Of a DNA stretch of 64,000 nucleotides, positions 25,389-33,690 are shown one piece after another. The translations under genes and the position numbers were made by a program. Source of the DNA: an uncultured Lachnospiraceae bacterium (GTDB lineage: Bacteria; Bacillota; Clostridia; Lachnospirales; Lachnospiraceae); contig CAMZDG010000014.1 of assembly GCA_947305245.1 (NCBI GenBank), forward strand, positions 1 through 64,000. Reading direction: 5' to 3'. Under the pieces are notes generated by a model. It was given only the letters and a program-made list of their open reading frames with translations. It made no database searches and was not told the DNA's origin. How positions within the stretch are numbered: the first letter of the stretch is position 1; every line of letters starts with the position of its first letter.

Positions 25389-27230
25389 ATGGAACTATTT
25401 GCAGAATTAAAGCTCCTTGGAGACGGTTATGCGGGAGGATTCTCCTGTGGCATGACCATGCATGGCAATCAGACGATGGAGCGGTTTTCCAGGAAGACGG
25501 GTGACGAGAGCCTTACGGAGGGCGAGACCGTCTATGAGAGCGCGGATGGCCTGAGGCTTTGCGTGACAAAGAAGGCGGACGGCGAAGCGATCCGCGTAAG
25601 GACGAAGGTCACCAACGAAAGCGAGGGGGAAATGACGCTGGAACTGCTGACCAGCTTTGCACTGCGCAATGTCCCGGTCACCAGAGTGCACAGGCTCCAG
25701 TCCTTCTGGAGCGCTGAGGGAAAGCTTCGGTCCGAGACGATCCAGGAGCTCCATCTGGAACCTTCCTGGAACCGTTGCGGTCTTCGGTGCGAGAAATTCG
25801 GCAACGTCGGTTCCATGCCGGTCCGCAAGTATTTTCCCTTCCTTGTCCTGGAGGATGAAAAGACGGGACAGTTTATAGGAATGCAGCTTTATCTGGCCTC
25901 CAGCTGGCAGATGGAACTTCTCTGTAAGGAGGATGACAGCCTGACGGTAACGGGCGGACTGGCCGATCGGGATTTCGGCCATTGGATGAAAAAGCTCCCC
26001 GCGGGAGCATCCTTTGAGGCACCGGAAGCCGTGATCGCAACGGGCACATCCTTCCTCGAGGTTTGCGACAAGCTGGTCAAGGCGCAGCACCCCCTGATCT
26101 CGCCCGTGGATCAGAAGATGGGAATTCTCTTTAATGAGTATTGCACCACCTGGGGAAATCCCTCCTTCGAGAACGTAAAGAAGATCTGCGACAAGCTGGC
26201 GGGCAAGGGGATCCAGTTCCTGGTCATCGACTCCGGCTGGTATGGCACGGAACGGTGGTGGGAGAGCGTTGGCGACTGGGAAGTGAACGAAAACCGCTTC
26301 CCCGGCGGTATGAAACCCATCGCGGATTATATCAGGTTGAGGGGCATGATCCCGGGGCTTTGGTATGAGATGGAAGCCTTGGCATACGGCTGCAAGTATT
26401 TCAATGATCCGACACACCTTGTAAAGAAGGACGGCGTGCCGCTGACCATCGGCGGACGGCGCTTCTGGGACATGGAGGATCCTTGGGTGGTCTCGTACCT
26501 GAGCGAAAAGGTGATCAGGCTCCTGAAGGAGGCCGGATTCGGCTATCTCAAGGTGGATTATAATGACACGCTGGGCATGGGATGCGATGGCGCGGAGAGC
26601 CTTGGTGAGGGCCTTCGAAGAAAGATCCTCGCCTCTCAGGCATTCTTTGAAAAGATTCGGGAGGAGATCCCCGGCATTGTGATCGAAAACTGCTCCAGCG
26701 GCGGTCACAGACTGGAACCTTCCATGATGCGGCTCTGCAGTCAGGCGAGCTTCTCGGATGCCCACGAGATCCGCTCCATTCCGCTGATCGCTGCAAACGT
26801 ACAGCGCGTGATCCCGCCCATGCAAAGTCAGATCTGGGCCGTTCTTCGGGCGAAGGATACCAAGGAGAGAACGGAGTACTCCCTGATCGCGACGCTCTTC
26901 GGGCGGATGTGCCTTTCCGGTGACATCTATGATCTTTCTGACGAACAGTGGAAATTAGTGCAGGAAGGCATGGAGTTTTATGTAAAATCTGCCCAAATTA
27001 TTAAAAATGGTAAAACGATTCTTCACGTTTACGAAGAAACGGGGTATAATAATCCGCAGGGGCAGCAGCTCCTGGTGCGGGAATGGAACGGCAAGAGGCT
27101 GGCAATCCTGCATCGGTTCGAGAATTCCAAGAGGATCGAGCCAGAGTTCCCCGAGGGGAGCAGAATCATTGCAGAATATGGTTCCGGAGATCAAGACTTC
27201 AGCGCCAAGGCATGGCTGTATGAACTCTGA
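25389..27230 (+). CDS. GH36-family alpha-galactosidase-like glycosidase
   Basis: A 613-residue enzyme with an N-terminal beta-sandwich and a TIM barrel. Barrel motifs are FLVIDSGWYG, FPGGMKPIADYI, PGLWYEMEA, YLKVDYND (nucleophile Asp) and FSDAHE (acid/base Asp), with ENCSSGGHR between. Typical alpha-galactosidases read KWDMN where this one reads KVDYN, so it belongs to a divergent GH36 branch and the precise alpha-galactoside is unsettled. No signal peptide, so it acts on imported oligosaccharide. A LacI regulator follows 27 bp downstream and probably controls it. Confidence 0.88.
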   Translation: MELFAELKLLGDGYAGGFSCGMTMHGNQTMERFSRKTGDESLTEGETVYESADGLRLCVTKKADGEAIRVRTKVTNESEGEMTLELLTSFALRNVPVTRVHRLQSFWSAEGKLRSETIQELHLEPSWNRCGLRCEKFGNVGSMPVRKYFPFLVLEDEKTGQFIGMQLYLASSWQMELLCKEDDSLTVTGGLADRDFGHWMKKLPAGASFEAPEAVIATGTSFLEVCDKLVKAQHPLISPVDQKMGILFNEYCTTWGNPSFENVKKICDKLAGKGIQFLVIDSGWYGTERWWESVGDWEVNENRFPGGMKPIADYIRLRGMIPGLWYEMEALAYGCKYFNDPTHLVKKDGVPLTIGGRRFWDMEDPWVVSYLSEKVIRLLKEAGFGYLKVDYNDTLGMGCDGAESLGEGLRRKILASQAFFEKIREEIPGIVIENCSSGGHRLEPSMMRLCSQASFSDAHEIRSIPLIAANVQRVIPPMQSQIWAVLRAKDTKERTEYSLIATLFGRMCLSGDIYDLSDEQWKLVQEGMEFYVKSAQIIKNGKTILHVYEETGYNNPQGQQLLVREWNGKRLAILHRFENSKRIEPEFPEGSRIIAEYGSGDQDFSAKAWLYEL

Positions 27231-27257
27231 TCCAGGAACGATTCAAAGGAGAAAGTT

Positions 27258-28298
27258 ATGATCACGGTAAAAGAAATTGCGAAGATGTGCAACGTTTCAC
27301 CGAGTACGGTTTCGAATATCCTAAATGGTAAGCCCAACGTCAGCGAGAAGACCAGACAGCGCGTATGGCAGGCGGTAAAGGAGACGGGCTATCAGCCGAA
27401 TTATTATGCCGCCAACATGAGAAAGCAGAGCACCAGGACCATCAGCATCATTGCAGAGGACCTGGGACAGTTCAGTACGACGCCCATCCTGGAAGCTGCC
27501 ATGGCATGCTGTGAGGAACATGAATACCGCACGGTCATCATGAACATGCGTCTTTATGACAAGTGGCGCGACACCTGGTACAATGATGAGAAGAAGCTCC
27601 AGAGCGTTTTAAGTCCCGTTCTGAATGAACTGAAGTCCATCAAGGTGGACGGCCTTCTCTACATTGCAGGACACGGCAGGGCCATCAAGTGTCTCCCGGA
27701 TGATTTCACGCTGCCGACGGTGGTGGCGTACGCGACCTCCGAGAATCACAGATTCCCTTCCATCGTGCTGAATGATGAAAAGGGCGGCTACGACATGATC
27801 AAGTATCTGACGGACTTGGGACACCGCCGCATCGGCATCATTGCGGGCGCCCCTGACAACATGCATACCCGTGAGAGACTTCTGGGATGCCAGAGAGCCC
27901 TCTTTGAGGCATCCATCCCATATAATCCCGAATGGACGGTCTATGGCGACTGGGAGAAGGAATCCGGTTATAGATGTGCGAAGAAGCTGGCGAGTCAGAA
28001 CCTGACCGCGATCTGGTGCATGAACGACCTGATGGCAGGCGGTGCATATGATTATGCACGCGAGCAGGGGATCGTCATCGGCAAGGACCTTTCCATTGCC
28101 GGCTATGACAACCGCCAGGTGGCAGAGTATTTCTATCCCGGCCTGACGACCAACGAGCTTCCCTTGAAGGAGGTTGGATTTGCCTCTGCTGAAAAGCTGA
28201 TCAGCATGCTCGAGGGAGGCGAGGAAGAGGTCTCCAAGGAGCCCATCCGCATTGACGGTAAGATGATCGTTCGCAATTCCGTGGCGAAGTTGAATTAA
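27258..28298 (+). CDS. LacI-family transcriptional regulator
   Basis: A 346-residue repressor: N-terminal HTH (ITVKEIAKMCNVSPSTVSNIL, core VSPSTVSNILNG), hinge helix (NYYAANMRKQST) and a sugar-binding core with IMNMRLYDKW, HRRIGIIAGAPDN, AIWCMNDLMAGGAYDYA and LSIAGYDNRQ. AAAGGAG precedes the ATG. Immediately downstream of the GH36 gene, it most likely responds to the alpha-galactoside or its product. The last codons are echoed in the following intergenic DNA. Confidence 0.94.
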   Translation: MITVKEIAKMCNVSPSTVSNILNGKPNVSEKTRQRVWQAVKETGYQPNYYAANMRKQSTRTISIIAEDLGQFSTTPILEAAMACCEEHEYRTVIMNMRLYDKWRDTWYNDEKKLQSVLSPVLNELKSIKVDGLLYIAGHGRAIKCLPDDFTLPTVVAYATSENHRFPSIVLNDEKGGYDMIKYLTDLGHRRIGIIAGAPDNMHTRERLLGCQRALFEASIPYNPEWTVYGDWEKESGYRCAKKLASQNLTAIWCMNDLMAGGAYDYAREQGIVIGKDLSIAGYDNRQVAEYFYPGLTTNELPLKEVGFASAEKLISMLEGGEEEVSKEPIRIDGKMIVRNSVAKLN

Positions 28299-28343
28299 GC
28301 TTTTGATTGCCCGTGATTCCGTGGCAAATTAGAATTGAGTTTT
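28276..28343 (+). repeat. Imperfect direct repeat of the LacI gene end
   Basis: ATTCCGTGGC-GAAGTTGAATTAAG (from 28276) recurs as ATTCCGTGGC-AAATTAGAATTGAG (from 28316), 40 bp later. The first copy spans the stop codon; the second lies in the leader of the next gene. Confidence 0.75.
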
Positions 28344-28360
28344 CCGCGAGGGAGAAGCCT

Positions 28361-29440
28361 ATGACGAGAAGACGCTTTTTCCGAAAATCCAGGGGATTCT
28401 TTTTGAGCCTGGGTTTTTGCGCGCTTTTTTGCCTGACGGCATGCTCCGATAACGGCGAGATCAGCCACGCGGATGAAGCGTTTCTTCGGCAGTTGTGCGG
28501 ACTCCCGGCCATAGAAGAAAGCCAGACTGCGGAAGGCTGCTCGGAGACCGAAGAGAGTCTGGAAGCCGACGGCTCTGGCGAAAGCGACCTGGGAGGAGAT
28601 AACCTGGGCGATGGCAGTGAGGGCGGCTCGAATGGTAGCAAAGAAGGCAACGAAAGCGGCTCGGATGAAAGCGGCTCGGGAGAAGGTAATCCGGGAGATG
28701 GCAATGAGAGCGGCTCGAGCGGCAGCAAAGAAGGCAGCGAAAGCGGCTCGGGAGAAGGCAATTCGGGAGATGGCAACGAGAGCGGTTCGGGCGACAGCGG
28801 AGAAGGCGACGAGGACGGGCCTAACGAGGAGGCGCGTGCAAGGGACCTGGCCATGACGAAGGCTCTGGTGGGCACCTGGAAGAGCGAACCGATCTCCGTA
28901 AAGGAGACGGTCTGGGAAGCCATGGCGGAAGTGGACTGGCTCAAATCCTACGTCAGTCTGGAGGATGATAAGCTGGCGGTCAGTGCCGTGTTTACCTTTT
29001 CCGAGGATGGCAGCGCCGTGCTGGACGCAGACGGAGAAAGCTATCAGGCGCTGATGGATTACCTCACGCAGGAGGTGACAAAGGCAGCGCTCCAATACTT
29101 TGATGACTGCGCCAAGGCATTTGGAATCTCCATCAGTGCAAAGCAATACCTTCGCCTTATGGGCATCTCGCTGGAGGATTACGTGGAGGACATGATCCGC
29201 TCCATGGCGGGAGACCTCAACGAAGAGAGCTTTCGCTGGGAGTGCCATTATAAAATTCGAGACGGTAAGCTCTATGCCGAAGAGGATGTAGCCGCTCTGA
29301 AAGAAAGTAACAACTGGCTTGAGATACGGCTGGAGGAGGAAGCTCTGGAACTTCTTCGGTATTATGAAAACGGGAAGCAGACGGAGACGCTGATGGGCAT
29401 GGAACACATCCTTCCGATCCGGTTTCATAAGCAGCAATAA
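28361..29440 (+). CDS. Lipoprotein with Gly/Ser/Glu repeat tether and a C-terminal globular domain
   Basis: A 359-residue protein. A basic start (TRRRFFRKSR), hydrophobic helix and CLTAC lipobox are followed by a low-complexity tether (about residues 60-165) of repeated ESGSGEGN and GDGNESGS units. The C-terminal domain (from about 170) opens with VGTWKSE, a pattern often seen at the first strand of lipocalin-like domains, and includes VFTFSEDGSAVLDADGE. No specific family is recognised. The repeat DNA is unstable-looking and may vary in length between strains. GGGAG precedes the ATG at 28361. Confidence 0.8.
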   Translation: MTRRRFFRKSRGFFLSLGFCALFCLTACSDNGEISHADEAFLRQLCGLPAIEESQTAEGCSETEESLEADGSGESDLGGDNLGDGSEGGSNGSKEGNESGSDESGSGEGNPGDGNESGSSGSKEGSESGSGEGNSGDGNESGSGDSGEGDEDGPNEEARARDLAMTKALVGTWKSEPISVKETVWEAMAEVDWLKSYVSLEDDKLAVSAVFTFSEDGSAVLDADGESYQALMDYLTQEVTKAALQYFDDCAKAFGISISAKQYLRLMGISLEDYVEDMIRSMAGDLNEESFRWECHYKIRDGKLYAEEDVAALKESNNWLEIRLEEEALELLRYYENGKQTETLMGMEHILPIRFHKQQ

Positions 29441-29468
29441 AGCCGAAAAATGACGTGTTTGTAAGATA

Positions 29469-29502
29469 ACGTACCGCTTGGAACCGTGCACGTACCGCTT
29501 GG
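29469..29502 (+). promoter_or_regulatory. Candidate LytTR binding site (direct repeat, 21-bp spacing)
   Basis: ACGTACCGCTTGG occurs at 29469-29481 and 29490-29502, exactly two helical turns apart, and ends 11 bp before the -35 box. Direct repeats with this spacing upstream of -35 are how LytTR regulators bind; a LytTR protein is encoded in the operon. Confidence 0.7.
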
Positions 29503-29513
29503 TGGCCAGGCGG

Positions 29514-29542
29514 TTGTGTTTCTCTTTTCCTGCGAATATACT
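29514..29542 (+). promoter_or_regulatory. Promoter of the DUF7010-LytTR-DUF3021 operon
   Basis: TTGTGT (29514-29519), 17 bp, TATACT (29537-29542). The weak -35 suits an activated promoter. Confidence 0.7.
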
Positions 29543-29594
29543 GTGCTTAACAAGAAAAAAACCAAGACACAGTATCAATTTGGAGGGAAAGAAA

Positions 29595-30167
29595 ATGGAA
29601 AATAACATCTTACAAAACAACCAAAATGACTTTTACGTATTAAAGAGAGAAGCTCAGAGAAAGCAGAAAAAGGGCCTGCCCTTTATCATGTCTTCCGTGA
29701 TCCTCTGGGCTCTGATCACGATCCTTCAGGCGACGGATCTAACGCTCGGAGCAAAGAATCTTTTCACCTTTTGCTGCGCTGCGTTTTTGTTCCCCCTCGC
29801 GCTTCTGTTTTCGAAAGTGATCCGCTCCGACACCTTCAAGAAATCCTCGAATCCCTTTGACAAGCTGGGGATCCTTTGCACCGCAAATCAGGTGCTGTAT
29901 ATCTTGATCGTGATGTGGGCGTCTGGCAGAAGTCCGGAAGCGATGATGATGCTCTTCGCCATGGTATTTGGCGCGCATCTTTTGCCCTTCGGGTGGCTGT
30001 ATGACAGCAAGGCATACCTGATCGCAGCGATTCTTGGATCGATCGGTCCCCTGATCTTGGCGATGACGCTTGGCAATTTCGCGACCGGGATCTTTATGAC
30101 ACTATTGGAATTGGTACTCACCATCATGCTCTTTCATGAAATGAAGATGCTCGAAAAAAGGGAGTAA
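29595..30167 (+). CDS. DUF7010-family membrane protein
   Basis: A 190-residue protein with about six hydrophobic helices. It begins with a polar N-terminus, then KKGLPFIMSSVILWALITIL and NLFTFCCAAFLFPLALLFSKVI; the later VMWASGRSPEAMMMLFAMVFGAHLLPF (core MVFGAHLLPF) is characteristic. The ATG at 29595 follows GGAGGG. It is the first gene of an operon with a LytTR regulator and a DUF3021 protein, 2 bp from the next gene. Role unknown; LytTR-DUF3021 modules are usually linked to envelope or bacteriocin responses. Confidence 0.8.
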   Translation: MENNILQNNQNDFYVLKREAQRKQKKGLPFIMSSVILWALITILQATDLTLGAKNLFTFCCAAFLFPLALLFSKVIRSDTFKKSSNPFDKLGILCTANQVLYILIVMWASGRSPEAMMMLFAMVFGAHLLPFGWLYDSKAYLIAAILGSIGPLILAMTLGNFATGIFMTLLELVLTIMLFHEMKMLEKRE

Positions 30168-30169
30168 GA

Positions 30170-30610
30170 ATGAAGGTTTACGTTACGACAGACAGCGAGA
30201 CAGGCGTGGCCGTGGAGATCCACTGCAGGGAAGTGACCGGCGCAGTGACGCGGCTCGAGAGGTATGTACAAAACTATAGTGAGGCGATCCGGGGGACGGC
30301 CGACGGAGAGACACAGGTCATCGCGCTTTCGGACGTGCTGTACGTCGAATCCGTGGACAAGCGGACCTACGTTTACACGAAAAATAAAGTGTTCCTCACG
30401 GAAAAGCGCCTGTATGAACTGGAGGAAGTTCTGGACGTAAGAGACTTCTTTCGTTGCTCGAAATCCATGATCGTAAACCTGAGAAAGATCATAAAGTTGC
30501 GGCCTGAGGTCACGAGAAACATTCGGGCGACGCTGGAAAACGAAGAGGTCATTGTCATTTCCAGGCGTTACGCGCCCGCCCTAAAGAAGCTGATCGGATT
30601 GGAGGAATAA
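30170..30610 (+). CDS. LytTR-type DNA-binding regulator
   Basis: A 146-residue protein without a receiver domain. The C-terminal LytTR domain is evident: VIALSDVLYVESVDKRTYVYT, FFRCSKSMIVNLRKI, and VIVISRRYAPALKKLIG. Stand-alone LytTR proteins next to DUF3021 membrane proteins form autoregulated inhibitor-regulator pairs, in which the membrane protein is thought to hold the regulator inactive. The direct repeats at 29469-29502 are its likely site. GGAGG of the next gene lies within its last codons. Confidence 0.93.
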   Translation: MKVYVTTDSETGVAVEIHCREVTGAVTRLERYVQNYSEAIRGTADGETQVIALSDVLYVESVDKRTYVYTKNKVFLTEKRLYELEEVLDVRDFFRCSKSMIVNLRKIIKLRPEVTRNIRATLENEEVIVISRRYAPALKKLIGLEE

Positions 30611-30612
30611 AG

Positions 30613-31044
30613 ATGGGACGAATGAAAACGATGCTGATCGTCTTTCGAAACGGCGTGGCATTTAGCTTTGCATGGCTGGTCATTTGCGTGCTGATCATCG
30701 CGGCATTCTCGGGCAAGGAATTTGTCTCCGCCCCGTTCTTATTAAAGCTCCTTGGTCTTTGCGTCTGGGGGTCCCTTTGCTTTGCCGTTTGCTTTTTTAA
30801 CGATTGGATGCAAAAGAAGGGGTTCCTCTTTTCCCTGACGGTGTTCTTTGTGCTGTTCATCCCCGTGGAGACGTTGCTCTTTTATTCCATCGCGGAAAAC
30901 AAGAAATCGCCGTTATGGTTCGGCTTCGGGGCCATTATCCTTTGCCTGTATCTTCTCTGCATCGCGATCGACCAGCTGATCTTTCGTAAGAGGGCAGAGG
31001 AGTATTCCAAAAGGCTTAAGGAATACAATGCAAGAGAACAATAA
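30613..31044 (+). CDS. DUF3021-family membrane protein
   Basis: A 143-residue protein with four helices in the DUF3021 pattern and a charged C-terminus (FRKRAEEYSKRLKEY). It follows the LytTR gene by 2 bp and is followed by a terminator. Family members act as membrane-bound antagonists of the adjacent LytTR protein in studied streptococcal systems; the same is likely here. Confidence 0.87.
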   Translation: MGRMKTMLIVFRNGVAFSFAWLVICVLIIAAFSGKEFVSAPFLLKLLGLCVWGSLCFAVCFFNDWMQKKGFLFSLTVFFVLFIPVETLLFYSIAENKKSPLWFGFGAIILCLYLLCIAIDQLIFRKRAEEYSKRLKEYNAREQ

Positions 31045-31056
31045 ATACATCGATTT

Positions 31057-31083
31057 AGGGGCGCTTCCCGCGCCCTATTTTTT
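31057..31083 (+). terminator. Intrinsic terminator of the LytTR operon
   Basis: GGGGCGC (31058-31064) pairs with GCGCCCT (31070-31076), loop TTCCC, followed by ATTTTTT. Confidence 0.9.
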
Positions 31084-31110
31084 GCATAAAAAACGGAACT
31101 ATGGTATAAT
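31082..31110 (+). promoter_or_regulatory. Promoter of the ligase/GNAT/radical SAM cluster
   Basis: TTGCAT (31082-31087), 17 bp, TATAAT (31105-31110). It overlaps the tail of the previous terminator, so transcription restarts directly. The gene starts at 31142. Confidence 0.85.
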
Positions 31111-31141
31111 AAAGCAAAAGCACTAGATCGGAGAGAGTCAC

Positions 31142-32593
31142 TTGAGCAGGCTATATGAGAAGATAGAATATTATGCGCAGCATGCGCCGGATCATAAAGC
31201 GTTCACCTACCGCGTCTCGGAGCAGTACGAGTCCATCGACTACGTAACGCTGCGGGACTATGTGGACTCTTTGTCCGCGCAGCTTTCCGATCATGCAAGT
31301 CAGACCATTGCGATCCTTGGAAACAATAAGCTGGAATATGCGGTTTCGCTCCTGGCAGTTTTGGGCAGGGTTGGCGATGCGCTGCTGATCGATAAGGAGC
31401 TTGGCAGGGAGGACATTCTTCGCATTTTTGAAACATGCAGGCCTGACTTGATCCTCTTAGACGACGCGATCAACCTGTCCTTTGAAGGCTTCTCCGTCCT
31501 GCGATTTAGCGAGATTTGTGAAATGATGCGAGGCGGGCAAAAGTCGAAGGTGGATCCGGACTTTGCGGGTTCCCTGATCCTGCACACCTCAGGAACGACG
31601 GGGGAGCCAAAGTGCGTCCGCCTAAGCGAGGCGCAGTACTACGGCGTCATCCCGGAGCTGAATCAAAAGTGGGGCGTTCTTCCGCAGCATTCCTGCCTGT
31701 TCATTATCCCGCTCTATCACGTGTATGCGCTGACGAGCCTGTTCCACGGCCTGTACGCCGGGATCGAGAATATTCTCGAGTGGGATTATAAGCGGATCGA
31801 CCGCGTGCTAAAGGAGACGCATCCTTGCCTTTTTATGGGCGTGCCGCTCATGTATAATCGGATCAAGGATGCCATTTTCGAGAAGGCGGGAGCAAGGATC
31901 AAAGTGGCCGTTGCGCTTTCAAATCTGCTATTAAAGCTCGGGATCGACCTGAGGAAAAAACTCTTTGGCGAGATCTATTCTTATTTCGGCGGGCAATATG
32001 TCTTTGGCGTGTCCGCGGGGAGCCTGCTGCCGTATCCGACCAGCAAGTTTTTTCATGACGTGGGATTGCCGATCTACAATGTGTATGGCATGACGGAGAC
32101 CTCCGGTCCCGTGGCGATCAACTATCAGGGGCACGACCGATATGATTCCGTCGGGGAAATATTGAACCTGAATGAGGTCGTGATCCGGAATGCGGACGAA
32201 AACGGCGTGGGTCAGGTGTGCGTCAGGGGCAGTAATGTCTTTGACGGGTATCTCGGGGAGAAGGAGAGCGCGAATTTCGACGGAGAATATTTCTATACGG
32301 GAGATCTCGGGTACGTCAAGGATGGGTTCCTGTACGTGATCGGCAGGGAGAAGGGAATCCTTGTCGGCGCCAACGGGAAGAATGTTTCCCCCGAGGAACT
32401 CAACCGAAAGATCCTCGAATGCAATCGGATCCATGATTGCAACGTGATCCTCGAAAAGGACCGGCTCGTCGCGATCGTCAACACGGAGCTCAGTGAAGAT
32501 GAAGTGAGAAACCATTTGGACAAGGTGAATCAAAGCCTGCCGAAATATAAGCGGATCGCGGATTTCCGGATCACGCAAAAGAACGTCAAGTAG
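31142..32593 (+). CDS. Acyl-adenylating enzyme (acyl-CoA/ACP synthetase-like)
   Basis: A 483-residue AMP-binding protein. The ATP motif is LHTSGTTGEPK, then VYGMTETSGP, YFYTGDLGYVKDGFLYVIGR and VGANGKNVSPEEL. The C-terminal Lys motif is in LPKYKRIADF. It activates a carboxylic acid as the adenylate, probably for transfer to CoA, a carrier or an amine. No carrier protein is encoded nearby. The start is TTG at 31142: GGAGAG lies upstream and the next in-frame ATG is far inside the domain. It is followed after 8 bp by the first of two GNAT-like genes, so all appear to belong to one pathway. Confidence 0.88.
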   Translation: MSRLYEKIEYYAQHAPDHKAFTYRVSEQYESIDYVTLRDYVDSLSAQLSDHASQTIAILGNNKLEYAVSLLAVLGRVGDALLIDKELGREDILRIFETCRPDLILLDDAINLSFEGFSVLRFSEICEMMRGGQKSKVDPDFAGSLILHTSGTTGEPKCVRLSEAQYYGVIPELNQKWGVLPQHSCLFIIPLYHVYALTSLFHGLYAGIENILEWDYKRIDRVLKETHPCLFMGVPLMYNRIKDAIFEKAGARIKVAVALSNLLLKLGIDLRKKLFGEIYSYFGGQYVFGVSAGSLLPYPTSKFFHDVGLPIYNVYGMTETSGPVAINYQGHDRYDSVGEILNLNEVVIRNADENGVGQVCVRGSNVFDGYLGEKESANFDGEYFYTGDLGYVKDGFLYVIGREKGILVGANGKNVSPEELNRKILECNRIHDCNVILEKDRLVAIVNTELSEDEVRNHLDKVNQSLPKYKRIADFRITQKNVK

Positions 32594-32601
32594 GTGCTGC
32601 G

Positions 32602-33690
32602 ATGGAGATTCGTGAAGTCAAAACAAAACAAGAGAAAAAGGATTTCATTCGCTTTGTCTATGACCTCTATCTAGGCGACCCCGAGTACAGCGACGTGAAC
32701 CTGACGCTGGTGAAGATCTTCCTGTACCGGAAGGATTCCTTTTCCAAGCGCCATGAGATCCTGCCGGTCCAGGTGCTGGAGGAGGGCGAGATCAAGGCCG
32801 AGTGCATCTTCGTGATCGATGAGACGCAGGAGATCAAGCTGTCCTTTCTAGAGTTCGCTCCGCATGCCAAGCTATGGCTCATCGCGCTTCGGGAATATGC
32901 CAGGGAGCTGATGCGCTCGCGCGGAAAGAGGAAAGTCGTGGTCGGCGTCAATGGGCAGATCAGCTACGGCCTTGGGATCCTTGTGAAGGAGACCAACCGG
33001 GAGTTTGAATTCAATTCGAATTATAACAGGGACTATTATGCCGAGGAATTGGATGAGGTGTTCCCCATAAAGAAGAGGGCCTTTTCCTACCGCTATCAGG
33101 CGGAGCACAGCCTGGCTATGCTGGATCAGGCAGAGCTTTCTAAGGTGCGGGAGCAATATGATTTCCGCTATTTGGACGTTAGGCACTTTCGGCGCGACAT
33201 GGAGATCATGGGCGAGCTTTGTCACGAGTCGCTCAAGGCCACGCCATATTATTCCGAGAAAAAGCCTTATGAGATGTATGAGCTCATGCGCGAGATCCAG
33301 TTCCTCATGAAAAAGGAGGACGTGATCTTTGCCATGAAGGATGGGAAGGAGATCGGCTTTATCTTCACGCATCCCGATTATGCGGAGCAGTTTGACAGGC
33401 CGAGGCTGAACTATGTCACCTTCTATCTACGGTTTTTAAGACATAGGCCGAAGGGGCTGATCTACAATGTGATCGGCGTGCTCCCGGAGCATCAGTCCTC
33501 CGGCGTTGCCGTGGCGCTGATCGAGAAATCCATTCAAATGAGAAAAGCAAAGTATCCTTCCGGCGTCTCCTCCTTTATCCTGGAGGACAACCTGCCGTCC
33601 ACGAAGCTTTGCGGAAAACTGTCGACGGGAATTCATAAAGAGTTTCGGCTATACGAACTATGGAGTGAGCAGGATGTATCAGAGAATTGA
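32602..33690 (+). CDS. GNAT-superfamily protein (two-domain, YghO-like)
   Basis: A 362-residue protein. The C-terminal half has a GNAT acetyl-CoA fold: FAMKDGKEIGFIFTHPDY, then LIYNVIGVLPEHQSSGVAVALIEK, in which HQSSGVA occupies the place of the pyrophosphate loop (QxxGxG/A). The N-terminal half (EIREVKTKQEKKDFIRFVYDLY, core KDFIRFVYDLY; VGVNGQISYGLGILV) matches the long YghO-type GNAT proteins. Substrate unknown. Position between an acyl-adenylating enzyme and another acyltransferase suggests acyl or aminoacyl transfer in a small pathway. Confidence 0.78.
   Translation: MEIREVKTKQEKKDFIRFVYDLYLGDPEYSDVNLTLVKIFLYRKDSFSKRHEILPVQVLEEGEIKAECIFVIDETQEIKLSFLEFAPHAKLWLIALREYARELMRSRGKRKVVVGVNGQISYGLGILVKETNREFEFNSNYNRDYYAEELDEVFPIKKRAFSYRYQAEHSLAMLDQAELSKVREQYDFRYLDVRHFRRDMEIMGELCHESLKATPYYSEKKPYEMYELMREIQFLMKKEDVIFAMKDGKEIGFIFTHPDYAEQFDRPRLNYVTFYLRFLRHRPKGLIYNVIGVLPEHQSSGVAVALIEKSIQMRKAKYPSGVSSFILEDNLPSTKLCGKLSTGIHKEFRLYELWSEQDVSEN

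Noticed and set aside
25407..26825. 472-codon minus-strand frame
   Set aside because: Shadow of the GH36 gene, which carries all catalytic motifs on the plus strand.
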